Of a DNA stretch of 49,660 bases, positions 8,205 through 15,826 are shown in pieces. The DNA is taken from the NCBI GenBank assembly GCA_035765515.1, contig DASTXN010000118.1, forward strand, positions 1 to 49,660. Reading direction: 5' to 3'. A program made the position numbers and the translations under genes. This DNA comes from DASRSS01 sp035765515 (lineage in GTDB: Bacteria > Actinomycetota > Actinomycetes > Mycobacteriales > Jatrophihabitantaceae). Positions within the stretch are counted from its first letter, which is position 1. The number at the start of each line of letters is the position of its first letter. Under the pieces are notes generated by a model that saw only the letters and a program-made list of their open reading frames with translations, made no database searches and was not told the origin of the DNA.

Positions 8205-9581
8205 ATGGCAGGCTTTGCTCGCGAACTGGTGCGCGGACACAACCGCTTCGTCATCCGGATCTCGGTCATCGCCGCCCTCGGCGGATTTCTTTTCGGATAC
8301 GACACCGGCGTGATCTCCGGGGCGCTGCTCTACATCGGTCCGGATCTGCACGCGTCCAAGTTGGCGCAGCAGTGGGTGGTCGGGTCGTTGCTGCTCGGCG
8401 CGGTCGGCGGCGCGATCATCTCCGGTTACGCCGCGGACCGGTACAGCCGCAAGTGGACGAAGTTCGCCTCCGGCTGCATCTACGTCATCGCGGCCATCGC
8501 CTCGGCACTCGCGCAGGACGTCGCCTGGCTGATCGCGGCCCGCGCCGTGCTCGGATTCGCGGTCGGCACCGCGTCGTTCGTCTCGCCGATGTACATCTCG
8601 GAGAACACGCCGCCGCGGATCCGCGGCGGGACGGTGTCGTTCAACCAGCTGATGATCACCAGCGGAATCCTGATCGCGTACGTGGTCAACTTCCTGTTCA
8701 AGGACGCCGCGGACAACTGGCGCTGGATGCTCGGACTCGGTGCCCTACCCGGTCTGGCGCTGGCGATCGGCATGCTGTTCGTGCCGCACACGCCGCGCTG
8801 GCTGATGCAGGCCGGCCGCGAGGACGAAGCCCGTGCGGTGCTCGAGCAGAGCCGTAGCGAGGACGAGGTCGACGAGGAGGTCGACGAGATCCGCGACGTG
8901 GTCGAGCAGCATCGCAGCACGTCCGTGCGGCGCCTGGCCGGTGGCCGGATCCGTCCGCTGCTGATCGTCGGGCTGGGCCTGGCGGTGTTTCAGCAGCTGA
9001 TCGGCGTGAACACCGTCATCTACTACTCGGCCACGATCTTGAAGTACACCGGCATCAGCGCGGACAAGTCCATCGGCGAGGCGCTGTTCGTCGGCATCAC
9101 CAACGTGGTGTTCACCGTCGTCGCGATCCTGCTGTTGGACCGGGTCGGACGGCGACTGCTGCTGCTGGTCGGGACGGTCGGCGCGACGGCGTCGCTGGTC
9201 CTGCTCGGCATCTACTTCGAGTCGGGCACGCTGCAGCATGACGCCGGCTGGGTCGGCCTGGTCGCGCTGATCGCGTTCATCGCCTCGTTCGCGGTGGGAC
9301 TCGGCCCGGTGTTCTGGCTGATGATCTCCGAGATCTTCCCGCTGGGCATCCGTAGCAAGGCGATGAGCGTGTGCACCGTCGCGAACTGGTTCTTCAACTT
9401 CCTGGTCTCGTACTTCTTCCTCTCCTTCGTCTCGGGGATCGGCAAGCCGGGCACGTTCTGGTTGTACGCAGGCTTCGGCGTGCTCGCCGTGGTGTTCTTC
9501 GCGTTCCGCGTTCCGGAGACGAAGGACCGCAGCCTGGAGGAGATCGAGGCCGAGCTGGGCAGCGACAGCAAGGCCGCCTGA
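8205..9581 (+). CDS. sugar porter family MFS transporter
   Basis: The 458-aa protein is a full-length 12-helix sugar porter (GLUT/XylE/GlcP type). Diagnostic segments are GGFLFGYDTGVISGALLY in helix 1, the A-motif loop GYAADRYSRKWTK after helix 2, QQLIGVNTVIYYSATI in helix 7, DRVGRRLLLL, and the C-terminal PETKDRSLEEIEAEL signature. It likely imports a hexose or pentose with protons. The ATG at 8205 has a GGAG site 7 nt upstream; the frame continues back to 8124 but that extension carries no family sequence. Its stop lies within a strong hairpin that also ends the convergent DUF4262 gene. Confidence 0.92.
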   Translation: MAGFARELVRGHNRFVIRISVIAALGGFLFGYDTGVISGALLYIGPDLHASKLAQQWVVGSLLLGAVGGAIISGYAADRYSRKWTKFASGCIYVIAAIASALAQDVAWLIAARAVLGFAVGTASFVSPMYISENTPPRIRGGTVSFNQLMITSGILIAYVVNFLFKDAADNWRWMLGLGALPGLALAIGMLFVPHTPRWLMQAGREDEARAVLEQSRSEDEVDEEVDEIRDVVEQHRSTSVRRLAGGRIRPLLIVGLGLAVFQQLIGVNTVIYYSATILKYTGISADKSIGEALFVGITNVVFTVVAILLLDRVGRRLLLLVGTVGATASLVLLGIYFESGTLQHDAGWVGLVALIAFIASFAVGLGPVFWLMISEIFPLGIRSKAMSVCTVANWFFNFLVSYFFLSFVSGIGKPGTFWLYAGFGVLAVVFFAFRVPETKDRSLEEIEAELGSDSKAA

Positions 9582-9599
9582 CGAGGAGCGTCAGGCGGC
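9573..9599. terminator. bidirectional terminator hairpin
   Basis: GCCGCCTGACG (9573-9583) and its perfect inverse CGTCAGGCGGC (9589-9599) form an 11-bp stem with a 5-nt AGGAG loop. The hairpin covers the last codons and stop of the sugar porter and the last codons and stop of the convergent DUF4262 gene, so it can end transcription from both sides. No T-run is present, as is common in high-GC actinobacteria. Confidence 0.7.
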
Positions 9600-10118
9600 G
9601 AACCTGCCCGGCGGCGGCTGCAACCAGCGGGTGTCGGCATAGCCCGGCTCCCACGGGTAGCGCCCGTAGGAGTCGGGATAGCAGACCTGCAGCGCCGGCA
9701 CTTTTCGCAGGCCGGGTCCGCTGTAGACGTTCTGGGCGACGAACAAGATCTCGTGCGGGTTCGGCACCCGGCGCAGCTGCAGGTCGCTCCCACCGCGAAG
9801 GTTCGGGCAATAGACGCTCTGGCCCGCGCGCAGTGATTCCCCGGCGCGGACGAGCTGGCCGAGCTGATTGAGCAGCCAGCCCGCGACGTCCGCGGCCAGG
9901 CCGATGACGAGCAGCTCCGGGTGGCCGAATCCCCACAGGCCCACCGTGTAGGAGAAGTCCGGGTATCGCTTGCGGTGGTTACCGAGCACGGACTGTACCG
10001 CCCAGCCATGCTTGCGGATCGTCTCGCGCAGCCAGGCGTCGCTCTGATCGCGCCACTGCTGCTGCACCACTGGATCGTCACTGTCCGGCGCCGAACAGCG
10101 CGGATCGTCCTTGCACAT
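9591..10118 (-). CDS. DUF4262 domain protein
   Basis: The 175-aa protein matches the DUF4262 pattern: a helix followed by HGWAVQSVLGNHRKRYPDFSYTVGLWGFGHPELLVIGL at about residues 37-73, then a polar strand region ending in a Pro/Trp-rich tail (YPWEPGYADTRWLQPPP). Function is unknown in this family; members are cytosolic and often found in actinobacteria. The ATG at 10118 follows a GGGGGAA site. The gene stands alone, converging on the sugar porter with a shared terminator. Confidence 0.8.
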   Translation of the reverse strand: MCKDDPRCSAPDSDDPVVQQQWRDQSDAWLRETIRKHGWAVQSVLGNHRKRYPDFSYTVGLWGFGHPELLVIGLAADVAGWLLNQLGQLVRAGESLRAGQSVYCPNLRGGSDLQLRRVPNPHEILFVAQNVYSGPGLRKVPALQVCYPDSYGRYPWEPGYADTRWLQPPPGRFAA

Positions 10119-10272
10119 CAGGTTCCCCCAAACCCCGTCGAATCGGGACGGATCGCCAGGCTAGGGCGGGGGTCCGACGGAAACGGTCGGTCAGGAGAGG
10201 AAGCCGGTGCGCAGCGCGATCGCGAGGGTCGGCCGTAATTTTCCGCGAGTTGGGCGGGATGCGTGCCGGCAG

Positions 10273-11088
10273 CTAGTGCATGCCCTGGCCGGACGCGGTG
10301 CCCGGTGGGTTCGGCTGGCGGCTGCCGTCCAGCGCCGGACGCCCACCGGTCTGGATCGGGATGCCGTCAACTGCGGCCCCGTACTCGGGCGAGTACTTCG
10401 GGCTGTGCCGGAACGTGTCGACAAACTGCTGCATGCGCGGGTCGCCAGGTGAAGTGACACGCAGTTGGTGGCCCCACGCGCTCAGCACGATCTTGCTCGG
10501 CAGTGTGTCCGTCGGCCACGGGCTGAGATCGATGAAGCGGTTGGCGTCGTTCGCGATTCCGTCGGCCTGCTGCGACTCGGGGATCATCGACTGCTTCGTG
10601 ACGAAAGCGGTGAGCGCGTCGACCTGCGACGTCGGCAGGCGTGGGTCGTAGGTGATCCACACCGCGCCGTGCTCCATGTTGTGGACGGCCCGCTCGGGCG
10701 GGATGGGCGCTGTGTACACGCCCGCGTTCATCCAGATCCCGTTGTGCGGACCGCCGACCGGCGGGGTGATCGTGTAGTTCACCGGACCGTCCACGTGATC
10801 GTGCTCCAGCGCGCCAGGATGGTCCGTGCCGTCGCCGGGCCAGCCCTGGGTGTCCCAGGCGAGGACGCCGGAGATGCCGGTCGTGTTCGGCACGCGCTTC
10901 GGCGGCTGCTGAACCGTGGTCTGACCCGTCGGCGTGCTCGGGATGATCTGTGCGTTCGCCGCAGGGCCGCTGGAGCCAGAAGTGCGCGGTGTGCTGGGCG
11001 TCCCGGACGAGCACGCGGCGGCAACCAGCGCCACGAGCGCGATCGGGACCAGTACGCGGGCGCGGCAAGCAACGCGGTTCGCGGGCAT
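10273..11088 (-). CDS. DUF3105 domain lipoprotein
   Basis: The 271-aa product has an N-terminal signal sequence (MPANRVACRARVLVPIALVALVAAAC) ending in a lipobox with the acylated Cys at about residue 26, then a Ser/Thr/Pro-rich linker and a DUF3105 domain. Characteristic segments are PPVGGPHN and VHNMEHGAVWITYDP, followed by AWGHQLRV. It is predicted to be anchored to the outer face of the cytoplasmic membrane. The function of DUF3105 is not established. Its ATG at 11088 sits 6 nt after a TACGAT -10-like hexamer, suggesting a leaderless message. The first of the two GCAACC-GGTTGC operators lies about 30 bp upstream, so the gene may share control with the divergent ArsR operon. Confidence 0.85.
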   Translation of the reverse strand: MPANRVACRARVLVPIALVALVAAACSSGTPSTPRTSGSSGPAANAQIIPSTPTGQTTVQQPPKRVPNTTGISGVLAWDTQGWPGDGTDHPGALEHDHVDGPVNYTITPPVGGPHNGIWMNAGVYTAPIPPERAVHNMEHGAVWITYDPRLPTSQVDALTAFVTKQSMIPESQQADGIANDANRFIDLSPWPTDTLPSKIVLSAWGHQLRVTSPGDPRMQQFVDTFRHSPKYSPEYGAAVDGIPIQTGGRPALDGSRQPNPPGTASGQGMH

Positions 11089-11094
11089 GCGGTG

Positions 11095-11177
11095 ATCGTA
11101 AGACGCACCGACCTATAGCAACCGATGGTTGCATAACGCGCAGCCATGAGCTAACTTGTTGTGCAACCAATGGTTGC
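11095..11177. promoter_or_regulatory. divergent promoter region with two perfect ArsR-type operators
   Basis: Two perfect 15-bp palindromes are present: GCAACCGATGGTTGC (11118-11132) and GCAACCAATGGTTGC (11163-11177), centres 45 bp apart. Between them is a rightward promoter with -35 TTGCAT (11129-11134), a 17-bp spacer and -10 TAACTT (11152-11157). Operator 1 overlaps the -35, and operator 2 lies just after the expected start of transcription. A leftward -10-like TACGAT (11100-11095) serves the lipoprotein gene. The ArsR protein encoded by the operon is the natural candidate to bind; this is inferred. Confidence 0.75.
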
Positions 11178-11193
11178 GATAAGGAGACGGGAC

Positions 11194-11652
11194 ATGGAGT
11201 ACGGCAGCATCGAGCGCGAGCTGCAGATCGACGCCACGCCCGAGGTGGTGTTCGAGGTGATCAGCACGCCGGAGTACATCCGTGAGTGGTGGGACCTGCA
11301 CACCGACAGCGACTGGACCGGCGTCGGCGAGCTGTCCTGGCGGAACGAGGACGGCGTCGAACATCACCGCACCTGGTTCACGGTTGTCGAGACCGACCCG
11401 CCGCGCCGGTTCGCGTTCCGCTGGACACACGGCGAGGACGAGATCGCGGCGACAGGCAACTCGATGCTGGTCACCTTCGACCTCCTCCCGGCCGGGGACG
11501 GCACCACGCTGCGCTTCAGTGAACAGGGCTTTCGGGAGCGAGGCTGGGAGGCCGGCGTGCTGGAGGCGCAGTACAACGACCACGTGCACGGCTGGGACTT
11601 CTACCTGCCGCGGCTGGCCGCGCTCGCCGGCCGCCTCGCCGCCACGCGATGA
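11194..11652 (+). CDS. SRPBCC (AHSA1-type) domain protein
   Basis: The 152-aa protein begins MEYGSIERELQID after an AAGGAG site at 11181-11186. It shows the START-like/AHSA1 pattern: IERELQIDATPEVVFEVISTPEYIREWW, an aromatic-rich central sheet, and a C-terminal amphipathic helix (HGWDFYLPRLAALAGRLA) that closes the hydrophobic cavity. Such proteins bind lipids or other hydrophobic ligands; the ligand is unknown. It is the first gene of a three-gene operon with an ArsR regulator and a second SRPBCC protein. This is a common actinobacterial arrangement in which the regulator and the SRPBCC proteins are co-expressed. Confidence 0.88.
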   Translation: MEYGSIERELQIDATPEVVFEVISTPEYIREWWDLHTDSDWTGVGELSWRNEDGVEHHRTWFTVVETDPPRRFAFRWTHGEDEIAATGNSMLVTFDLLPAGDGTTLRFSEQGFRERGWEAGVLEAQYNDHVHGWDFYLPRLAALAGRLAATR

Positions 11653-11671
11653 GCACAGCGCGGAGCGAGCA

Positions 11672-12016
11672 ATGAACACCGTCGTGGACGACGAGCTGTG
11701 GTCCGCGATCGGTGATCCGACCCGTCGCCGGATGGTCGACCTGCTGCTCGTCGACGGTCGCGGAACGGCGACAACGCTGAGCGCACAGCTGCCGGTCACA
11801 AGGCAGGCCGTGACGAAGCACCTCGCGCTGCTCGACCGGGTCGGGCTCGTCCGGTCCGAACCTGCCGGCCGGGAGCGGCGCTACCAGGTGGACGAGAAGC
11901 AACTTGCGCGCGCGGTCGCGCAACTGAACGCGGTCGGCGCGACATGGGACGCGCGCCTGCGCCGGATCAAGCGCCTCGCCGAGGCCGTCCAACAGGCAAA
12001 GAACACGAACAAGTGA
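11672..12016 (+). CDS. ArsR family transcriptional regulator
   Basis: The 114-aa protein has a single winged helix-turn-helix: DELWSAIGDPTRRRMVDLLL, then ATTLSAQLPVTRQAVTKHLALLDRVGLV as recognition helix region, then the wing RSEPAGRERRYQV. No Cys-rich metal site is visible, so it belongs to the non-metal ArsR branch commonly paired with SRPBCC genes. The ATG at 11672 follows GGAG with 6-nt spacing and lies 19 bp after the upstream gene. It likely represses its own operon through the two GCAACC-NAT-GGTTGC operators upstream. Confidence 0.9.
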   Translation: MNTVVDDELWSAIGDPTRRRMVDLLLVDGRGTATTLSAQLPVTRQAVTKHLALLDRVGLVRSEPAGRERRYQVDEKQLARAVAQLNAVGATWDARLRRIKRLAEAVQQAKNTNK

Positions 12017-12027
12017 AGGAGAGACAG

Positions 12028-12459
12028 ATGGTGGACATCCTGCACCGGGTGGGAATTCTTGCGCCGCGGGAGAAGGTCTACGCCGCGCTCACGACCGTCG
12101 AAGGTCTGGCCGGCTGGTGGACGAGCGACACGACCGGCGACGGCGTGCTGGAGTTCCGCTTCGGCGACCTCGGCGGCTTCGACATCAAGGTCGTCGACGT
12201 GCAACCGCAGACGCGGGTGGAATGGGAGGTCGTGGGCGGTCCGGAGGAGTGGATCGGCACGACGATCACGTTCGACCTGAGCCAGGACGGGGACTGGACG
12301 ATCGTGCTGTTCGCGCACGCCGGTTGGCGCGAACCGGTCGAGTTCATGAACCACTGCAGCACCAAGTGGGCGATCTTCCTGATGAGCCTGAAGGCGCTGG
12401 TCGAGACTGGTACCGGCGCACCGCATCCGCGCGACGTGCAGATCAGCAACTGGCACTGA
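12028..12459 (+). CDS. SRPBCC domain protein
   Basis: The 143-aa product begins MVDILHRVGILAPREKVYAALTTVEGLAGWWTSDT after an AAGGAGAG site that overlaps the end of the ArsR gene region. The opening strand, the two small helices with GLAGWW, and the final long helix (FMNHCSTKWAIFLMSLKALVETG) are typical of AHSA1/SRPBCC ligand-binding folds. It differs clearly from the first SRPBCC protein in the operon, so the operon carries two distinct binding proteins. The ligand is not known. It converges on the MerR gene, with 5 bp between stops. Confidence 0.88.
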   Translation: MVDILHRVGILAPREKVYAALTTVEGLAGWWTSDTTGDGVLEFRFGDLGGFDIKVVDVQPQTRVEWEVVGGPEEWIGTTITFDLSQDGDWTIVLFAHAGWREPVEFMNHCSTKWAIFLMSLKALVETGTGAPHPRDVQISNWH

Positions 12460-12464
12460 ACCGC

Positions 12465-13238
12465 TCACGCGCCGTGCGCGGCAGCGTTCGCGATGACGGC
12501 GTCGTGGACGTACGCGGCGAGGCCGGGCGCGACCGCATCGTAGGTGGCGCGGAAGCGTTCGTCGCCCACGTACATCGCGGCCAGCGAGCGGTGCATGTCG
12601 TGGCTGCAGTCGTAGAACCAGCGGCAGATGAACAGGCGGTTCTGCTCGGCCAGCTCCATGGCCTGCGAGCCGTCCGCGGGGACGCCGGAGGCCATCGCGT
12701 CGGCGTAGGCGCGCAGTCCCGCGTCGGACTCGGCCTTGAGCTGCTCCCAGTCCTGCTTGGAGTAGGCCGCGGTCCGGCGCTGGGACTCGCGCCAGGCGTC
12801 GGTGTCGCCCCAGCGCTGCTCTGCCTCCTCGTGCCATTCGCCACCGACCTTGTCGGTGCCGAACAGCTCGAACTGCTCCTCAGGGGTCAGTGACATGCCC
12901 ATGGCGCGGGCCTCCATCTCGTTCTCCAGCGCGGCCAGCAGTCGCCGGTCGCGGTCCATGCGGTTACGCAACATGGCGTGTTGGTTGCGCAGGTGTGCGT
13001 CGGTGCCGGTACCCGGATCGGCGAGCATCGCCGCGATCGCGTCCAGTCCGAAGTCGAGCTGCCGGTAGACCAGGATCTGGTGCAGCCGGTCGAGGTCGGA
13101 CGTGCTGTAGCGGCGGTGCCCGGCGGCCGTGCGATCGCTCGGGCTCAGCAGTCCGATCTCGTCGTAGTGGTGCAGCGTGCGGACGGACACGTGCGCCAGC
13201 GCGGCCACGTCGCCGATCGAGTACCCGATGTCGTTCAC
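12465..13238 (-). CDS. MerR family regulator, TipA-like (TipAS domain)
   Basis: The 257-aa protein has a MerR DNA-binding head (IGYSIGDVAALAHVSVRTLHHYDEIGLLSPSDRTAAGHRRYSTSDLDRL, residues 4-52), a dimerisation coiled coil (about 75-115) and a C-terminal all-helical domain. The latter includes FGTDKVGGEWHEEAEQRWGDTDAWRESQRR, typical of TipAS antibiotic-binding domains. TipA-type proteins bind thiopeptides or other hydrophobic compounds and activate transcription from promoters with an over-long spacer. The GTG at 13238 is chosen because a promoter with a 19-bp spacer and palindromic operator places the transcript start at or next to this codon. It diverges from a nitroreductase gene. Confidence 0.9.
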   Translation of the reverse strand: MNDIGYSIGDVAALAHVSVRTLHHYDEIGLLSPSDRTAAGHRRYSTSDLDRLHQILVYRQLDFGLDAIAAMLADPGTGTDAHLRNQHAMLRNRMDRDRRLLAALENEMEARAMGMSLTPEEQFELFGTDKVGGEWHEEAEQRWGDTDAWRESQRRTAAYSKQDWEQLKAESDAGLRAYADAMASGVPADGSQAMELAEQNRLFICRWFYDCSHDMHRSLAAMYVGDERFRATYDAVAPGLAAYVHDAVIANAAAHGA

Positions 13239-13244
13239 GCGACC

Positions 13245-13275
13245 ACTGTGCAACCTCACGCAACGTGAGGTGCAA
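13245..13275 (-). promoter_or_regulatory. MerR-type promoter with 19-bp spacer and palindromic operator
   Basis: On the minus strand, -35 TTGCAC (13275-13270) and -10 CACAGT (13250-13245) are separated by 19 bp, the long spacing typical of MerR-controlled promoters. The spacer holds most of the perfect palindrome CCTCACG-CAA-CGTGAGG (13254-13270). Only 6 nt separate the -10 from the GTG at 13238, so the message is probably leaderless. Autoregulation by the adjacent TipA-like protein is inferred. Confidence 0.7.
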
Positions 13276-13312
13276 GCCGAGCGGTGTCGGCCGTGCATGA
13301 CAGGCTTTGTCC

Positions 13313-13876
13313 GTGTCCGATCAGGAAGCGACGGCTCTACTGCACCCGCTGCTCGCGAGCCGGTGGAGCCCCACCGTGTTTGACGCATCGCACGAACTCT
13401 CGCCGGACGACGTCGAACTGCTCCTCGAGGCAGCCCGGTGGGCGCCGTCGGCAGGCAATTCGCAGCCGTGGTCGTTCGTCGTCGGCCGGCGTGGCGACGA
13501 GACGCATCGGCGCCTGGTTGCGCACCTGGCCGGCAGCGCTGCGGCGTGGGCGCCGACCGCGAGCCTGCTGGTGGCGAACCTGTGCCACCGGTTCGTCGAG
13601 GACACCGACTGGGACTACTCGGAGTTCGCGCTCTACGACCTCGGCCAGGCCGTCGCGCACATGACCGTCCAGGCCCGCGCGCTCGGCCTGCACGTCCGGC
13701 AGTTCCGCGCGTTCGACCGGGCAGGCCTAAACGCCGAATTCGCGCTACCGGCCCACTGGGAGGTCACCAGCATGTCCGCGATCGGACGCGTGCCGGCGGC
13801 CTCGGGGGACGTCGATGCCGCCGCGCCGTCCCGGGAACGGCGCCCGGTGGACGAACTGCTGTGGAGCAAGCCCTGA
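13313..13876 (+). CDS. nitroreductase family protein
   Basis: The 187-aa product (start GTG 13313, or TTG 13307) carries the flavin-binding opening RWSPTVFDASHELS, then AARWAPSAGNSQPWSFVVGRRG. These are the FMN phosphate- and ring-binding segments of the nitroreductase fold. GQAVAHMTVQARALGLHVRQF near residue 105 is the usual second helix. It is short of the longer dehydrogenase-type members. Family enzymes reduce nitro compounds, quinones or flavins using NAD(P)H. It diverges from the TipA-like regulator, with 74 bp between starts, so it may be the regulator's target. Confidence 0.85.
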   Translation: MSDQEATALLHPLLASRWSPTVFDASHELSPDDVELLLEAARWAPSAGNSQPWSFVVGRRGDETHRRLVAHLAGSAAAWAPTASLLVANLCHRFVEDTDWDYSEFALYDLGQAVAHMTVQARALGLHVRQFRAFDRAGLNAEFALPAHWEVTSMSAIGRVPAASGDVDAAAPSRERRPVDELLWSKP

Positions 13877-13895
13877 ATCCTGGACTGCGCCGTGC

Positions 13896-15707
13896 TCACT
13901 CCGAGTCCCGGGAGTGGTAGATGAAGTCGATCCCGCCGCGGCCCCGGTGGTACGAGATCCCGGCCGATCGGCTCTCCTTCTGCTCCCAACCGGCCCGCTC
14001 GGCCCAGCCCTTGATGATCGGTAGCAGCGCGGTGTCGATCGTCCTGGCTCCGGTTCTGTCGCCCGGCCGGTTCGAGCCCCACCACGCACCGCGGTTCCGC
14101 ATCGTTCCGTCCCACTGCTGATACTGCTTCTTCATGTCTTCGTAGATCTCGAGGGCCCGTCGGGTCTGGGCGTTCATGCCCTTCTTCTTGGCCTCGATCT
14201 CCTTGCGGCTCTGCGCGTCCTGGTACTGGTCCAGCGAGTTCTCCAGGTGCAGCAACGAGTACTTGTCCTGATGAGCCGACGACACCACCTTCTCCCACGG
14301 CAGCTTCTGGTGCTCCTCCACGAACTTGGCGAGGTTCGCGCTCAGCTGGCCGTCGGTAATGTTGGGGATCCTGTTCTGGATCGCCTCGAATCGCGCCCGG
14401 GCGCCGAGGGCGAGATCCACCTGCTCCAGGTACAGGCGGAGCGACTCCCTCAGCCCGATCCAGTCGAGGTCCTTGTGGTCGCTCTCGGCGGCAAGCCGCG
14501 CAGGTCGCAGCCCCGGCGGGCGGTGACAGGGAAGGTTCTTCGACCCCGCGTTCTCCCGGTCCGCCTTGCGCTCGGCAAGCGTCGCGTTCGCCTGAGCCAT
14601 CGCGGCAGACGCCTGCGCGACCAGCGCCTTGAGTACCCGGTCGGCGGTGAGCCAGTCGTTCCTCTCGATGGCGCGGTCGAACGCGGCTGCCTGCTCGCCG
14701 GCGGGATCCTCCGGGTGCTTGCGCGCCGCGGCGAGATAGGCCGTCGTATCGCGACGCTTGAGTTGCGAGTTCACGGCCTGCATCGCGGCGGAGATCGTCC
14801 CGCGGCGCGTCGTCAGCTGGGCTGTCAGGGATCCGGTGTCAACGGGCTCGCTGGCAAGGCCCACGCCCGTGCCCGTGGCGTCGCTCTTGCCTGCGCCGCT
14901 GTCTGCGCCCTTGCTGGCGCTCGCGTGACCGGCCCGCAGTTGCTCGAACTCCTGACGCTGTTCGCGGCGGCGGCGTTCAGCGAGGACGGGGAAGCCGACA
15001 CGGCGCGTATCGCCCCGCGACGAGAGATGTTCGTCGAGGTGGTCGTTCCGTGCCTTGACCTGCTTGTCGTTGCTGTCGCTGACCGGACGCTGCTTGCGCA
15101 GATCGGCTAGTTCGGACTCCAGTCCTGTCTTGCGGCGCTCGCCCATGGCGGCGAGCAGTTGTGCCTCACGCTGCGCTTCCTGTTGCTCCGGGTTGTACGG
15201 CACCAGGGCGCGGTCGGCCGACGCCGGGGTCTCGATCTTGGCCTTGGCGATCCAGACGGGCGGTCCTGTGTGACCCAGTAGGAAGTCGGCGAATTCCCGG
15301 GCCATCGCCACCGTGATGGGAGGCGTCTTGGCGGCGGCCGCTGGTGGCCCGCTCGCCGGCCGGTTGGTGAGCTGTCGGCGTTGTTGATGCTGCGCGGAGA
15401 CGTCGCTGAGCGCCTGGACGATCTGCAGCTGCACCGGCTCGTCCATGTCCGCCAGGGCTTGCTGGACCTCCGGAGCCAGCTTTCCCAGCCAGCGCTGCAC
15501 GGCCGGCGGAAGTGCAGCGAGCCCGGCACGCACACGCGGTGGCAGCGTCGCGAAGATCTGCCCGGGGCGGGACGGACGGCTCGAGACCGGCGGAACGAAA
15601 CGTCGCGGTGCCGGCCGGTCGTGGCCTTGGGCTTGCTGCGCCGGCTCCGGCGGCGCGACCTGATCGTTCTCCGGCGCGGGAGCGCGAAATGGAACGATCT
15701 CGGTCAT
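13896..15707 (-). CDS. orphan 603-aa protein, unknown function
   Basis: I do not recognise a family. The N-terminus (residues 1-60) is Pro/Ala-rich and disordered, followed by a helical segment with repeated LPP/LAP turns (residues 53-85). Next comes a long, highly charged, helix-forming middle rich in Gln, Arg and Ala (about 155-380) with coiled-coil character. The C-terminal 120 residues are more compact and end in GISYHRGRGGIDFIYHSRDS, which looks like a folded domain. There is no signal peptide or membrane segment. The ATG at 15707 has a GAGG site. The gene is alone, between a nitroreductase and a GST gene. The architecture recalls cargo/toxin-type proteins with a long delivery region, but nothing here proves that. 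Confidence 0.65.
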   Translation of the reverse strand: MTEIVPFRAPAPENDQVAPPEPAQQAQGHDRPAPRRFVPPVSSRPSRPGQIFATLPPRVRAGLAALPPAVQRWLGKLAPEVQQALADMDEPVQLQIVQALSDVSAQHQQRRQLTNRPASGPPAAAAKTPPITVAMAREFADFLLGHTGPPVWIAKAKIETPASADRALVPYNPEQQEAQREAQLLAAMGERRKTGLESELADLRKQRPVSDSNDKQVKARNDHLDEHLSSRGDTRRVGFPVLAERRRREQRQEFEQLRAGHASASKGADSGAGKSDATGTGVGLASEPVDTGSLTAQLTTRRGTISAAMQAVNSQLKRRDTTAYLAAARKHPEDPAGEQAAAFDRAIERNDWLTADRVLKALVAQASAAMAQANATLAERKADRENAGSKNLPCHRPPGLRPARLAAESDHKDLDWIGLRESLRLYLEQVDLALGARARFEAIQNRIPNITDGQLSANLAKFVEEHQKLPWEKVVSSAHQDKYSLLHLENSLDQYQDAQSRKEIEAKKKGMNAQTRRALEIYEDMKKQYQQWDGTMRNRGAWWGSNRPGDRTGARTIDTALLPIIKGWAERAGWEQKESRSAGISYHRGRGGIDFIYHSRDSE

Positions 15708-15826
15708 CCCTCACCTCACCTCCGTGTGGGGCGAGGCTACTCGAAGTCGGGGACATTCGGCGCCCGCAATGACAAAGTCCCCAATCGGCGCAATCGCCCT
15801 GCGGTAGCGCGGAGATGGCGGGGGGT

